Assembly: GCA_016935885.1 (NCBI GenBank)
Contig: JAFGQA010000261.1
Span: 1 to 12,754 of the forward strand
Source: Phycisphaerae bacterium
Lineage (GTDB): Bacteria > Planctomycetota > Phycisphaerae > UBA1845 > UTPLA1
DNA length: 12,754 nucleotides
Direction: 5' to 3'
Shown here in pieces: positions 6,116 to 12,721 of this stretch. The notes beneath the pieces are model-generated. The model was not told where the DNA came from, did no database searches, and saw only the letters and a list, made by a program, of their open reading frames with translations. Within the stretch, counting starts at the first letter, position 1; each line of letters begins with the position of its first letter. The position numbers and the translations under genes were made by a program.

Positions 6116-7018
6116 TCATGCCGGAGATGTGCATAAGCTTCGCTGATCGAACAGGTTAGGCGCGATCATGAAGTGCCCTTTGACACGCCCGGTGGCCGGA
6201 GGGACCCACGCGCGATGCAGTGACACTTCTGGCGGCATCCCGACGAACATCACGTGTGCCTGAGGCCATGTGCCTCGCATGTTGATGACGCGAGGAGGTT
6301 GCACACTTGGCAGCCTGATGCCGCAGGCGGCCAACGCAGTGTTTGCCTGGGCCGTCCAGCCTCTGTTGGCCTGGGGGTTGGCCGGGCTGGGACGTGGAAT
6401 GCGGCCGATCAGGACATCGAAGTCGGCCAAGGTCGCCAGGAGGCGCGCCTCTGCGAAGGCTCCGATGCCAATCGCGTATGCCGGTCGGAGGTGCTCGACC
6501 GTGCGGCGCAGCGCTCGATCACACGCGGCGAACAGTGGGCCTCGCTCAGCGGCGGGCAACTTGTCGGGCGTACGGTTGCGGCCGGTCGCCTCGAGAAAGC
6601 ACAGCGGGCAGTAATTGGCGACGAAGAAGCGGGCGAAGAATCGCTCCGGCGTTTTGAAGACATCCCGTGCCCAGCCCCACAGGCGCGCCCCGCTGACCTC
6701 GCCGCGCGGACATGCGAAGCCCAGGACCCGCCGCTTGGTGTGCTCGACGGCCGGCCTGCCGACGGGCTTCTCGATGCCCAGCCACTGGCGCACGGCGTTC
6801 ACGTCGCCAAACGGGACGCCCGTCTGGACCATGCCCCACGGGCCGGGGTTCATGCCGACGAGGACCACCTCGCGCGGTGACGCACCGAACCGCCGAATGT
6901 ACTTCGTGTACGGCTGGCGGGCGTACTCCAGGGGGTTGTAGACGTGGGTCACCGGCTGGCCGAAACGCAAACATCGAACGTCGTTGTCCAGCATCCGTGT
7001 GATGTGGGCGAGGTTCAT
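6116..7018 (-). CDS. SMUG1-type uracil-DNA glycosylase with altered active site
   Basis: A 300-residue protein. SMUG1 enzymes cut uracil (and oxidised pyrimidines) from DNA to start base-excision repair. Motif 1 is intact: GMNPGPWGMVQTGVPFG (55-71), with Asn57 the expected catalytic Asn. Motif 2 reads IPRPSPANPQANRGW (207-221), where the family has (M/L)HPSPxxPxANxGW; the catalytic His is therefore Arg209. The intercalation and lid residues nearby (ANRGW) are kept. The family usually ends near residue 240; here about 60 further residues follow with no match I recognise. The ATG at 7018 is the first possible start, as an in-frame TGA lies four codons upstream; the ribosome site is poor. It diverges from the membrane protein at 7268. 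Family assignment is confident, activity is not. Confidence 0.88.
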   Translation of the reverse strand: MNLAHITRMLDNDVRCLRFGQPVTHVYNPLEYARQPYTKYIRRFGASPREVVLVGMNPGPWGMVQTGVPFGDVNAVRQWLGIEKPVGRPAVEHTKRRVLGFACPRGEVSGARLWGWARDVFKTPERFFARFFVANYCPLCFLEATGRNRTPDKLPAAERGPLFAACDRALRRTVEHLRPAYAIGIGAFAEARLLATLADFDVLIGRIPRPSPANPQANRGWTAQANTALAACGIRLPSVQPPRVINMRGTWPQAHVMFVGMPPEVSLHRAWVPPATGRVKGHFMIAPNLFDQRSLCTSPA

Positions 7019-7267
7019 TTCCGATAATCACCACGACGCCGAGACACCTGGACGCGCACCCCCATCACGGGCCATGACCTCGCCGCCTCGCTCGGCAACC
7101 TAAACCGGGGGCCGCGTTGAACGCACGCACGCATTCGAGCCAGCGTACGGCTCCGTGTCAATCGGAGGAATGCGAATCCCGCCGCTTTCGGCGGCAGCAC
7201 GCGTCCCCTGAATCTGTCTTGCCTACATCTGCTCCGCATCAGCGTCCAACCACGTTATGCTGTTCGC
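7019..7267. other. Divergent intergenic region with hairpin
   Basis: The 249 bases between two divergent genes should hold both promoters, but I see no clear pair of boxes. CCGCCG (7179-7184) and CGGCGG (7189-7194) form a six-pair stem with a four-base loop. Confidence 0.4.
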
Positions 7268-7870
7268 ATGGAGCTGAAGCGCCGCACGAAGCAGGTGTTG
7301 AGATACCCCTTTTTGTTGGCAGGCTGCATGGTTCTCGGCACGGTTTGCCATGAGGTCGTCGGTCACGGTTTGGTCGGTGTGGCTTGCGGCGGCAAGATTG
7401 ATCAAGTTGAGGTCCTCGGCGTGCAACTCTATCCCAGCCCGAAGTGGCTCGGCTGGCAAGGATACTATGGCCATTGCCTCGTCACCGGCGTCGATACGAC
7501 AACGGGTTCTCATCTTGTCTCGCTGGGCGGCTCGATGAGCACATGGTGCGTGTCGGTCGCCGCGATCACCCTGCTGTGGCTGCGGCGCTGGGGGCCTTGG
7601 CCCCGTACCGTCCTCGCCTGCCTTGGCATCTGGTGGATCGATTTGCTGACGTACACGTTGCCGAGTTGGGGAGTGCCTCGCTCGGTTCTTTGGGGACAGG
7701 ACTACTACAGCGAACCGTACGAGGCGGCCGTCGCGCTCGGCATGCCTGGTCCCATCTTTCAGGCTTCAGCACTCGTGACCTGCGTCATTCTGGCGGGGGC
7801 TCTCGTCTTGAGGCTCATCCACTACCGGCCCGCACGCTGTGCGCAAGGCCCGGCTGATCGAAGCCGATGA
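7268..7870 (+). CDS. Membrane protein with HEVVGH motif, distant M50-like metalloprotease candidate
   Basis: A 200-residue protein with hydrophobic segments at about 13-40, 85-105, 115-132 and 165-185. The first contains CHEVVGHGLVGVACGG (27-42), which in layout (motif inside a first membrane helix, then a small Gly-rich turn) recalls site-2/M50 proteases. The spacing is H-E-V-V-G-H, one residue longer than the standard HExxH, so zinc ligation as in M50 is uncertain. Asp125 in WWIDLLTY could be a third ligand. No Shine-Dalgarno is visible before ATG 7268; ATG 7328 would cut into the first helix. The gene is followed on the same strand by the J-domain protein 176 bases later. Function is not established; a divergent intramembrane protease or a non-catalytic relative are both possible. 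Confidence 0.6.
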   Translation: MELKRRTKQVLRYPFLLAGCMVLGTVCHEVVGHGLVGVACGGKIDQVEVLGVQLYPSPKWLGWQGYYGHCLVTGVDTTTGSHLVSLGGSMSTWCVSVAAITLLWLRRWGPWPRTVLACLGIWWIDLLTYTLPSWGVPRSVLWGQDYYSEPYEAAVALGMPGPIFQASALVTCVILAGALVLRLIHYRPARCAQGPADRSR

Positions 7871-7952
7871 GCGGCGCTCCATTGGGGCTGTCTGCGTTGG
7901 GTCGCCAACTCCGAGCAGCAGCAAGGCAGCGGTAACCGGCCTGTCATTTTGC

Positions 7953-7981
7953 CCGACAGGGGCGTCCGTATTCGCTACAAT
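7953..7981 (+). promoter_or_regulatory. Sigma70-like promoter for the J-domain gene
   Basis: CCGACA (7953-7958), a 17-base spacer, then TACAAT (7976-7981). Transcription would start near 7988, about 60 bases before the preferred TTG start at 8047. Box match and spacing are good for a GC-rich genome. Confidence 0.45.
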
Positions 7982-8033
7982 GGGGGTAGGCGGCGAGCCA
8001 TGTGGCTGGGGCCGCTGTGTGGCCGATGACGGC

Positions 8034-8039
8034 GAGGGG
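8034..8039 (+). promoter_or_regulatory. Shine-Dalgarno deciding the J-domain start
   Basis: GAGGGG lies seven bases before TTG 8047. The upstream in-frame candidates GTG 8002 and ATG 8026 have no comparable site. Confidence 0.5.
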
Positions 8040-8046
8040 TCGGACG

Positions 8047-8550
8047 TTGGACTACCTGACGAGGTGCTATGAGGTTCTGGGGATTCGGCCAGGAGCCACG
8101 GCGGAACAAGTACACTACGCGTACAAACGGCTGGCACTGCGCCATCATCCAGACCGGACCGCGGGCGACCCTGACAGCCTGGCCCAGTTTTGCCGGGTGA
8201 CTGAGGCATATAGGACGCTGAAGGAGGCGTCGTTGGCTCACGGAGGATCTCGGCCCGCTGAGCGGTGCCGCAAGTGCCACTGCGTCGCGGAGTTGTTCAG
8301 AGGCTTGGACGGCGGTCGATACTGTAGTGCGTGCCTGCTCAACACGCGCAGGCGCTATCTCCCGCTACCCAAGTTCCAAACCGTCAGGTGCATCGCAACC
8401 ATCGTCCTCCAAGGCCTGGCCCTCCATTGCGCGTCTGTTGCGGCCGTCACGGGTGATTGGCGCCACGGTGCCGCGGGAGCGTTGTTCGTCTTCGCTGCCA
8501 TGGGCGCGCTGGCGCACAGCGTTTGGACGGCAGACGTCATTCATCGATGA
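8047..8550 (+). CDS. J-domain protein with Cys4 zinc knuckle and two membrane segments
   Basis: With the TTG start it has 167 residues. Residues 1-62 are a J domain (YEVLGIRPGATAEQVHYAYKRLALRHHPDR...EAYRTLK), with the HPD triad at 34-36 that stimulates DnaK/Hsp70 ATPase. CRKC (74-77) and CSAC (93-96) make a single zinc-ribbon-like knuckle rather than the two-site zinc domain of true DnaJ. Two hydrophobic segments (about 114-135 and 141-159) suggest a membrane-anchored co-chaperone. Length and layout exclude standard DnaJ/CbpA. The start is chosen because the J domain begins exactly there and a good ribosome site precedes it; GTG 8002 would add 15 residues. Partner Hsp70 is not in the window. 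Confidence 0.85.
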   Translation: MDYLTRCYEVLGIRPGATAEQVHYAYKRLALRHHPDRTAGDPDSLAQFCRVTEAYRTLKEASLAHGGSRPAERCRKCHCVAELFRGLDGGRYCSACLLNTRRRYLPLPKFQTVRCIATIVLQGLALHCASVAAVTGDWRHGAAGALFVFAAMGALAHSVWTADVIHR

Positions 8551-9087
8551 CCGTCGCCCAGGCGGCCGGGCGAACCTCCTGCAAACCTGATTCTCCGAGT
8601 TAGAAACCGTGAGGGGGCGGTGACTCCACGGGCGTTTCGGCACAGCCCGTGAACAAAAAGAGAGCGACGAACGTGTCGAATTCAACCACGAGGTGTTCGG
8701 GCCGGAGAGAGGAAGGAATCGTGGTCGAACGCTCTACAACACATCCGCCGCTCATGGGCTCTGTTTCATACCTTGCAATCAGTGTGCCGCCGGACTAAAC
8801 CGCGGTACGCGGACCTCCCATGACACGACCAATGATTCGGACAAATGCCGCTGCACAGTTGAGTTCCGCATGGACGACACCACAAAAGGCAATAAGCCTT
8901 GTTTCACGCAAGCGATGCACGAACGATGCCAACGTCCACGAGGGGACCTGCCGAGGCAATGCACATGGTGGAAACTCCCGCAACCACTGAGTAAACTTGC
9001 TAAGCCATGCACGCCCACGACACGTATACCTCTATCGACGAACAACTACTCTGAATTAAAGTGTATCCGGGGGCTTGCGTGACGAAT

Positions 9088-9105
9088 ACTAGGCCCTCCC
9101 CTAGT
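9088..9105. promoter_or_regulatory. ACTAGG-N6-CCTAGT palindrome, possible regulator site
   Basis: ACTAGG (9088-9093) and CCTAGT (9100-9105) are perfect inverted six-base arms. The 18-bp size and CTAGG half-sites recall sites of LuxR/NarL-type response regulators, but no regulated gene is evident nearby. Confidence 0.3.
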
Positions 9106-9531
9106 TTCCTCAGCAGTAATTCAGAAATGGCCAGGGTTTTCCCTTGCGCAACCGTCAGCCAGGCGGCTTGAGGGCGAGGACCGGCGCGGGTTGCGTGACA
9201 TGCGTCGGGTACTTCGTGACATCATCCGCGTGGGGGGGGGCGCGAATACCAAGCCTGCGCTGCGCGACCGGCGTCGGTTGGGACGATGCCGTTGCCACCT
9301 GAGGCGTAGCGTCTGGCGGGATAGGCTATCGGGTGCCGCCCCTGCGCGCACGACGCCGGCAGATGGGGCGAAACGCCTGCATCCGCCCGATCCGCCAACG
9401 CAATCCTGCGTCCATTAGCTGGCAATGGTGTCTGAAGGGCGTCACGGTGGTTCCGCCCATATGTCCCGGCACCGTGGATCTCGGTGCGTTGCGGTGCGAA
9501 GGCAATGATGAGATTTTCCGCGACAGAGCCC

Positions 9532-9559
9532 TTGCATGATCTCTGCTATTGTGGACAAT
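9532..9559 (+). promoter_or_regulatory. Sigma70-like promoter upstream of the winged-helix gene
   Basis: TTGCAT (9532-9537), a 16-base spacer and GACAAT (9554-9559). It would start transcription near 9566, giving a leader of about 125 bases to the ATG at 9692. Confidence 0.4.
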
Positions 9560-9583
9560 GCCACGATATCACTTTCCCTCGTG

Positions 9584-9601
9584 GGAACGTGCAGGAACGT
9601 G
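9584..9601 (+). repeat. Direct repeat GGAACGTG x2 in the leader
   Basis: GGAACGTG occurs at 9584-9591 and 9594-9601, spaced exactly ten bases (one helical turn), about 20 bases after the likely transcription start. A tandem operator, perhaps for the downstream DNA-binding protein itself, is an inference. Confidence 0.35.
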
Positions 9602-9691
9602 ACCCGATTGGCGCGGTGAGAGGTGCTCGCGTGCCGGTCAAGAGAGGTCTGTCAGTTAGCACCTTTGAGCCCCGACCCAGGAGAGAGGGCG

Positions 9692-9997
9692 ATGAACAAC
9701 GAACACTGGATGCTTCCGGCGCACATTGCCAGAATGCCGAGACTGACGGGGAACGAGAAGATCCTCTATGCCTACCTGCTGTCAAACGCGGAAGCAGCGG
9801 CGGAACCCAACACGCAAGCCATGGCGGATGCTTGCGGCGTGGACAAGACGACCACGCTGCTGGCGGTGAAAGGACTGGAGCGAGCCAGGCTGCTGAAGGT
9901 CAAGCGCACCGACGCCAAGAAGCTGAAGCGGATGGTCGACATCCAGGTGCTTCTGCGAAAGCCAGGGCGTCCCGCTCGCCGCAAGAAAAGCAAATAG
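9692..9997 (+). CDS. Small winged helix-turn-helix protein
   Basis: A 101-residue basic protein. Residues 17-72 fit a winged HTH: LTGNEKILYAYLLSNAE (first helix), TQAMADACGVDKTTTLLAVKGLERARLL (helix-turn-helix with recognition helix at about 51-63), then a wing strand leading to KVKRTD. The pattern 'LTGxEKxLYxxL...TQxxxAxxCGVxxxTxxxAVxxLExxxLL' is that of HTH_36-like domains found in plasmid/phage replication proteins and small regulators. The tail (LRKPGRPARRKKSK) is strongly basic, suited to DNA contact. ATG 9692 is chosen over the open frame back to 9623 because AGGAG lies eight bases upstream. It stands alone, next to a repeat cluster, so an accessory or mobile origin is possible. Confidence 0.7.
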   Translation: MNNEHWMLPAHIARMPRLTGNEKILYAYLLSNAEAAAEPNTQAMADACGVDKTTTLLAVKGLERARLLKVKRTDAKKLKRMVDIQVLLRKPGRPARRKKSK

Positions 9998-10135
9998 GAG
10001 TCGATCCCAACGAATCGATGTATGGCTCGACCACCTGTCGTCGACGGCCGCGTCCGTGTGCCGAGGACGCCGTCTGACGCCGGTGCGGCCTTCGGCCGCG
10101 GCCAACGGCCTTTCGCGGGCGGCGAAGGAACCGAG
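9998..10135. other. Spacer with GC-rich hairpin
   Basis: The stretch holds GCGGCC-ttc-GGCCGC around 10084-10098, a strong stem without a T run, which could still act as a stop or processing site for the winged-helix transcript. Nothing coding is seen. Confidence 0.4.
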
Positions 10136-10269
10136 CGCTTAGAAGCTGTTTCGGAAGCCTATGTGGCACCGGCGCCAAAGCCGATGGATTAGCTGATTCA
10201 CTGGGCACTCTCTCGCTTGTCTCCACAGGCTAGGTGCCTGTGCCACAGTCCTGAAACAGCTTCTAAGCG
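10136..10269. repeat. 134-bp element with perfect 17-bp terminal inverted repeats
   Basis: CGCTTAGAAGCTGTTTC (10136-10152) is repeated in perfect inverted form at 10253-10269. Inside lie a second inverted pair TGTGGCAC (10162-10169) / GTGCCACA (10240-10247), a hairpin CACAGGC-taggt-GCCTGTG (10224-10242) and an imperfect one CACCGGC/GCCGATG. No coding capacity. The inner word matches the repeat at the left edge of the window. The shape is that of a miniature non-autonomous element or a nested repetitive extragenic palindrome. Confidence 0.75.
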
Positions 10270-10347
10270 GGGCTCGGTAGCGCTTGAACGGTTGACAGCC
10301 ACGGGCGCAACGGACAGCTTGCCTGTGTACGTGCTTAGCGTTCAAAC

Positions 10348-10443
10348 GGAGTGGCATGGCTAACCACGAACGGGGTGGCGCGGGTAACCACGAGCGGGGT
10401 GGCATGTGTAACGACGAACGGGGTGGCATGGGTAACGAACGAC
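10348..10443 (+). repeat. Tandem array, four copies of a 24-bp unit
   Basis: The unit is close to GGGGTGGCATGGGTAACCAC plus GAAC. Copies start at 10348, 10372, 10396 and 10420; the last differs at its 3' end. Units vary at a few positions. There are no unique spacers, so it is not a CRISPR array. The 24-base period keeps frame and creates an eight-residue repeat in the open frame ahead of the nucleoside hydrolase, but that frame is unlikely to be translated. Confidence 0.8.
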
Positions 10444-10547
10444 ATGCCCAACGGGGGCAGGTCGTTCATTACCCGTGAGAGCGGGTTCCAATGGACGCCC
10501 ACGGCAGGGCCCGCCGCCGCTGGCGGCCCCGCTTACCCATACCACCC
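10421..10547. repeat. Nested palindromes continuing the tandem array
   Basis: Outer arms: GGGTGGCATGGGTAA (10421-10435) and TTACCCATACCACCC (10533-10547), 14 of 15 paired. Inner hairpin: 20-base arms 10430-10449 and 10455-10474, 18 of 20 paired, loop aacgg. A further hairpin GCCGCC-gct-GGCGGC is at 10513-10527. The outer right arm is an inverted copy of the tandem unit. Confidence 0.75.
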
Positions 10548-10567
10548 TGCCAAATGCGTACTCGCCT

Positions 10568-10600
10568 GCCCGTGCGTCCATCACGTGCGCGGGCACGGGC
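10568..10600. repeat. Inverted repeat upstream of the nucleoside hydrolase
   Basis: GCCCGTGC (10568-10575) pairs perfectly with GCACGGGC (10593-10600). It ends the repeat cluster about 75 bases before the gene start; a role in leader folding is possible but unproven. Confidence 0.5.
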
Positions 10601-10663
10601 GGACAAGCCGCCAGTGGCACGCACGCTGTTTGAACATTAGCAGAAGCTGCTTAGTCGTACGAT

Positions 10664-10667
10664 GGAG
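10664..10667 (+). promoter_or_regulatory. Shine-Dalgarno deciding the nucleoside hydrolase start
   Basis: GGAG lies seven bases before ATG 10675. This, together with the signal peptide beginning there, rejects the 108-codon open extension back to 10351, which is made of repeat sequence. Confidence 0.6.
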
Positions 10668-10674
10668 CGTTGTG

Positions 10675-12111
10675 ATGCGGCCCCGATCGAGACTGTTCGT
10701 CACGTTCGTTCTGCTCGTCACGGCACCGGCGATCGCGCACGATGTAGATGATCGCCCGACAGTCGTGATAGATACCGACGTGGGTTTGGATGACGTCGTC
10801 ACGTTGGCGATGGTGCTGCAAAGCCCACGCGTGGATGTCGCGGCCATCGTGGCTTGTGAAGGCGTTGCGGGGCGCGCCAGGGGCGTGGAATACCTGGAAC
10901 GCCTGCTGGATCAGTTCAACCGCAAGGACGTCCCTCTGTACGCGCCGGCCGAGGCGGGCGTAACGGAGACACCACCGCCGTTTCGCGACTTCGCGGAAGC
11001 AGCCGTTGCCAAGGCCCTGGACAACGAGACAACGCCCTTCCGCCGTCCTTTCATAGCCGACGCGTACGCCACGAACCGGGAGAAGACGGTGGTGTTGGCG
11101 CTGGGTCCGCTGACCAACCTGGCGGCGGCTCTGAGGGAGAAGCCGGAGATCAAGTGCGGGATCGACAGATTGATCGTCGCCGGCTCACCCGACGCAAAGA
11201 GCAACTGGAACCTGCGATATGACCCGGATGCCCTGGCCGTCGTCAAGGCCTCCGGTGTCGCCTTGGAGTTCGTCGTCCCCCCTCCCCCGAGTTTGGAGAC
11301 CCGGCGACAAGACGATCTGAGCTTCGGCCAGGGAACGTCACTTGGTGAAGGATTCGTCAACCGACTATTGACGGACGTCCGGGTCCGAGAGCATTACCTC
11401 GAGCAGTTCGGGAGCTTTCACGACGAACTGGTCTTTCTGTATCTGGTGGATTCCTCGCTCTTCTCGAGGCGCGGCGGCGGCGACGCGCTCGCTCCCACGA
11501 ATCGCCAAGCCATCATCCATCTGTTCACGCGCTGCATGACGTGCGGCCGCCAACACAAGGCCCGTGTGGTCTTCGCCGAACGCCCGCTGCCGGATAACGT
11601 CCTCCAGCCAGACGTCAGAGAGCGCAGGGCCCGCATCATTGCCAACAACGGCGAGGATGAGTGGTTCGCCCAGCTTCTGATGAACGAGCTTCACGAGCAC
11701 CTCGGCGCCTACTCCGTGATCGGCGTCAAGATGGGCCTCCGGGCAGCCGAACTGCTCAACGCGCCGCAGCACGCGATGAAGGTCGTGTCCCACACCGCGG
11801 CCCATCCGCCGGTCAGTTGCCTGAACGACGGCATCATCGTGTCCACCGGTTCCACGCCAGGCCGCGGCCTGTTCAGCCACGTCCCCGGCCCGCCAGGCTC
11901 GGTGCGCGCCACATTCACGTACAACGGGCGCAGCATCACGCTGGCCCTCAAGGAGGAACACCAACAGAAGATCAGACGGCGAATCGGGATGCTGCTGGAG
12001 AAGTGGACGCCGGACGATCACAAGTATTGGGACGGCGTCCGCCGGTTAGGCTTGGACATCTGGGAAAACTGGCACCGCCGTGATCTGTTCGCCATCGTCA
12101 AGCCCGCCTAA
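10675..12111 (+). CDS. Exported nucleoside hydrolase fused to an FmdE-like domain
   Basis: A 478-residue protein. Residues 1-21 are a signal peptide (MRPRSRLFVTFVLLVTAPAIA, cut near AIA). Residues 29-about 260 are an inosine-uridine-type nucleoside hydrolase, which splits ribonucleosides into base and ribose: the calcium-binding DTDVGLDD (33-40), GPLTNLAAAL (144-153), SNWNLRYDPDA (176-186, where the usual Glu before W/F-N is Asn177), and His249-Asp250 at the active-site HD. Residues about 333-440 resemble FmdE-family domains (formylmethanofuran dehydrogenase subunit E-like): an H-x-HLG opening (340-344), GVKMGLRAAELL, and HPPVSCLNDGIIVSTGSTPGRG (377-398), followed by FTYNGRSITLALK. FmdE-like domains occur alone in many bacteria without methanofuran; their role there is not settled. 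The first Cys of the canonical FmdE opening is absent. The product probably acts outside the cytoplasmic membrane in nucleoside salvage. A decayed intron follows 13 bases after the stop. Confidence 0.85.
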   Translation: MRPRSRLFVTFVLLVTAPAIAHDVDDRPTVVIDTDVGLDDVVTLAMVLQSPRVDVAAIVACEGVAGRARGVEYLERLLDQFNRKDVPLYAPAEAGVTETPPPFRDFAEAAVAKALDNETTPFRRPFIADAYATNREKTVVLALGPLTNLAAALREKPEIKCGIDRLIVAGSPDAKSNWNLRYDPDALAVVKASGVALEFVVPPPPSLETRRQDDLSFGQGTSLGEGFVNRLLTDVRVREHYLEQFGSFHDELVFLYLVDSSLFSRRGGGDALAPTNRQAIIHLFTRCMTCGRQHKARVVFAERPLPDNVLQPDVRERRARIIANNGEDEWFAQLLMNELHEHLGAYSVIGVKMGLRAAELLNAPQHAMKVVSHTAAHPPVSCLNDGIIVSTGSTPGRGLFSHVPGPPGSVRATFTYNGRSITLALKEEHQQKIRRRIGMLLEKWTPDDHKYWDGVRRLGLDIWENWHRRDLFAIVKPA

Positions 12112-12123
12112 CACGGTTACTCA

Positions 12124-12721
12124 GTGCGCCGTGAAAAGGCGCGTGTCTTCAGTGGGAGAGGATACCCACCCGGCAACTTTTCGCTCCAGCCGGTAGCAAA
12201 CGGAACAGTCGTGGAGGTAACGAAACGGCTGAAGCCTTCGGTGTAGAGGGTCGCATGGCGACCTGGCGAGCTGATAGGTCGCAGGCGCGAGTGAACGTCG
12301 AGCAGGCCTCGAAAAGGGCAATGCGGAAGCCGACCCGCCTGAATTCCAGGGAAGGCCGCCGCCGCTGGGGAGCAGCTTGGCCCGGGCAAGAACAGGGTGT
12401 AGAGCGATGTGTGCCCAGCGCTTCCGCCGGGTCATGACGACGGCATGTCAGCATCGAACACGGGGCATCGTGAGGTGGTCGACGCGGACCTGAGCGGGTA
12501 CTTCGACAGCATCCCCCCACGGCGAACTGATGAAGTCGCTGGCTCGTCGGATCAGCGATCGGCACATGCTGCATCTGCTTAAGATGTGGCTGCAAATGGC
12601 GGTCGAGGAAGAAGATGAGCGGGGGCGCAAGCGTCGAACGAGCCGCGTCAGGAAGGAGCATCGGGGCACGCCGCGGGGCGGCCCGCTCACGCCTCCTACA
12701 ATGTTGCAAAGCATCCGATAA
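12124..12721 (+). mobile_element. Decayed group II intron, 5' part plus maturase fragment
   Basis: GTGCGCC at 12124 fits the conserved 5' end (GUGYG) of bacterial group II introns and folds as GCGCC/GGCGC at once. About 320 bases of non-coding, structure-rich sequence follow, in the position of ribozyme domain I, then a fragment of the intron-encoded reverse transcriptase/maturase (12445-12721). No domain V or 3' end is visible before homology stops, so the element is truncated. It is inserted just after the nucleoside hydrolase stop codon. The maturase homology is firm; the exact 5' boundary is inference. Confidence 0.7.
12445..12721 (+). pseudogene. ltrA: Group II intron reverse transcriptase/maturase fragment, frameshifted
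   Basis: From ATG 12445 the frame reads into EVVDADLSGYFDSIP, the reverse-transcriptase motif with the first catalytic Asp. A run of six C (12513-12518) then shifts the frame by one; from 12530 the other frame continues MKSLARRISDRHMLHLLKMW ... RRTSRVRKEHRGTPRGGPLTP. Family members have GTPQGGxxSPLLANLY here; this copy has Arg for Gln, and homology ends at 'LTP', followed by an unrelated tail and TAA. The N-terminal palm/finger part, YADD motif, maturase and endonuclease domains are all absent. It is a dead remnant. Confidence 0.85.

Larger units (their letters stand above)
8551..9691. other. 1.1-kb region without a convincing gene
   Basis: Open frames here (for example 8693-9082 on plus, 9121-9351 on minus) have no recognisable domain, no ribosome site and odd composition. 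The part at 8690-9130 is visibly less GC-rich than the flanks. Structure seen: a hairpin CACGGGC/GCCCGTG (8627-8633/8645-8651) soon after the J-domain gene, a palindrome at 9088-9105, a direct repeat CGTGACAT at 9194 and 9215 (21 bases apart), a nine-G run (9232-9240), and a promoter plus repeat pair at 9532-9601. No RNA gene was recognised. Confidence 0.5.

Noticed and set aside
6065..6136. 24-codon plus-strand frame from GTG with a GGAGG site
   Set aside because: Very short, converges into the glycosylase gene and has no recognisable features; the purine-rich site is part of the hairpin at 6040-6063.
8693..9082. 129-codon plus-strand frame in the gene-free region
   Set aside because: No ribosome site, no domain, scattered Cys/Pro/Thr composition and no codon bias like neighbouring genes.
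9121..9418. Arg-rich frames on both strands
   Set aside because: Composition follows GC content; no domains or starts with support.
10348..10443. CRISPR array
   Set aside because: Units of 24 bases abut directly with no unique spacers and there are no cas genes.
10351..10674. 108-codon N-terminal extension of the nucleoside hydrolase
   Set aside because: It translates the tandem repeat and hairpins; a signal peptide with a ribosome site starts at 10675.
12255..12437. 60-codon plus-strand frame
   Set aside because: It lies in the non-coding ribozyme part of the group II intron and resembles nothing.
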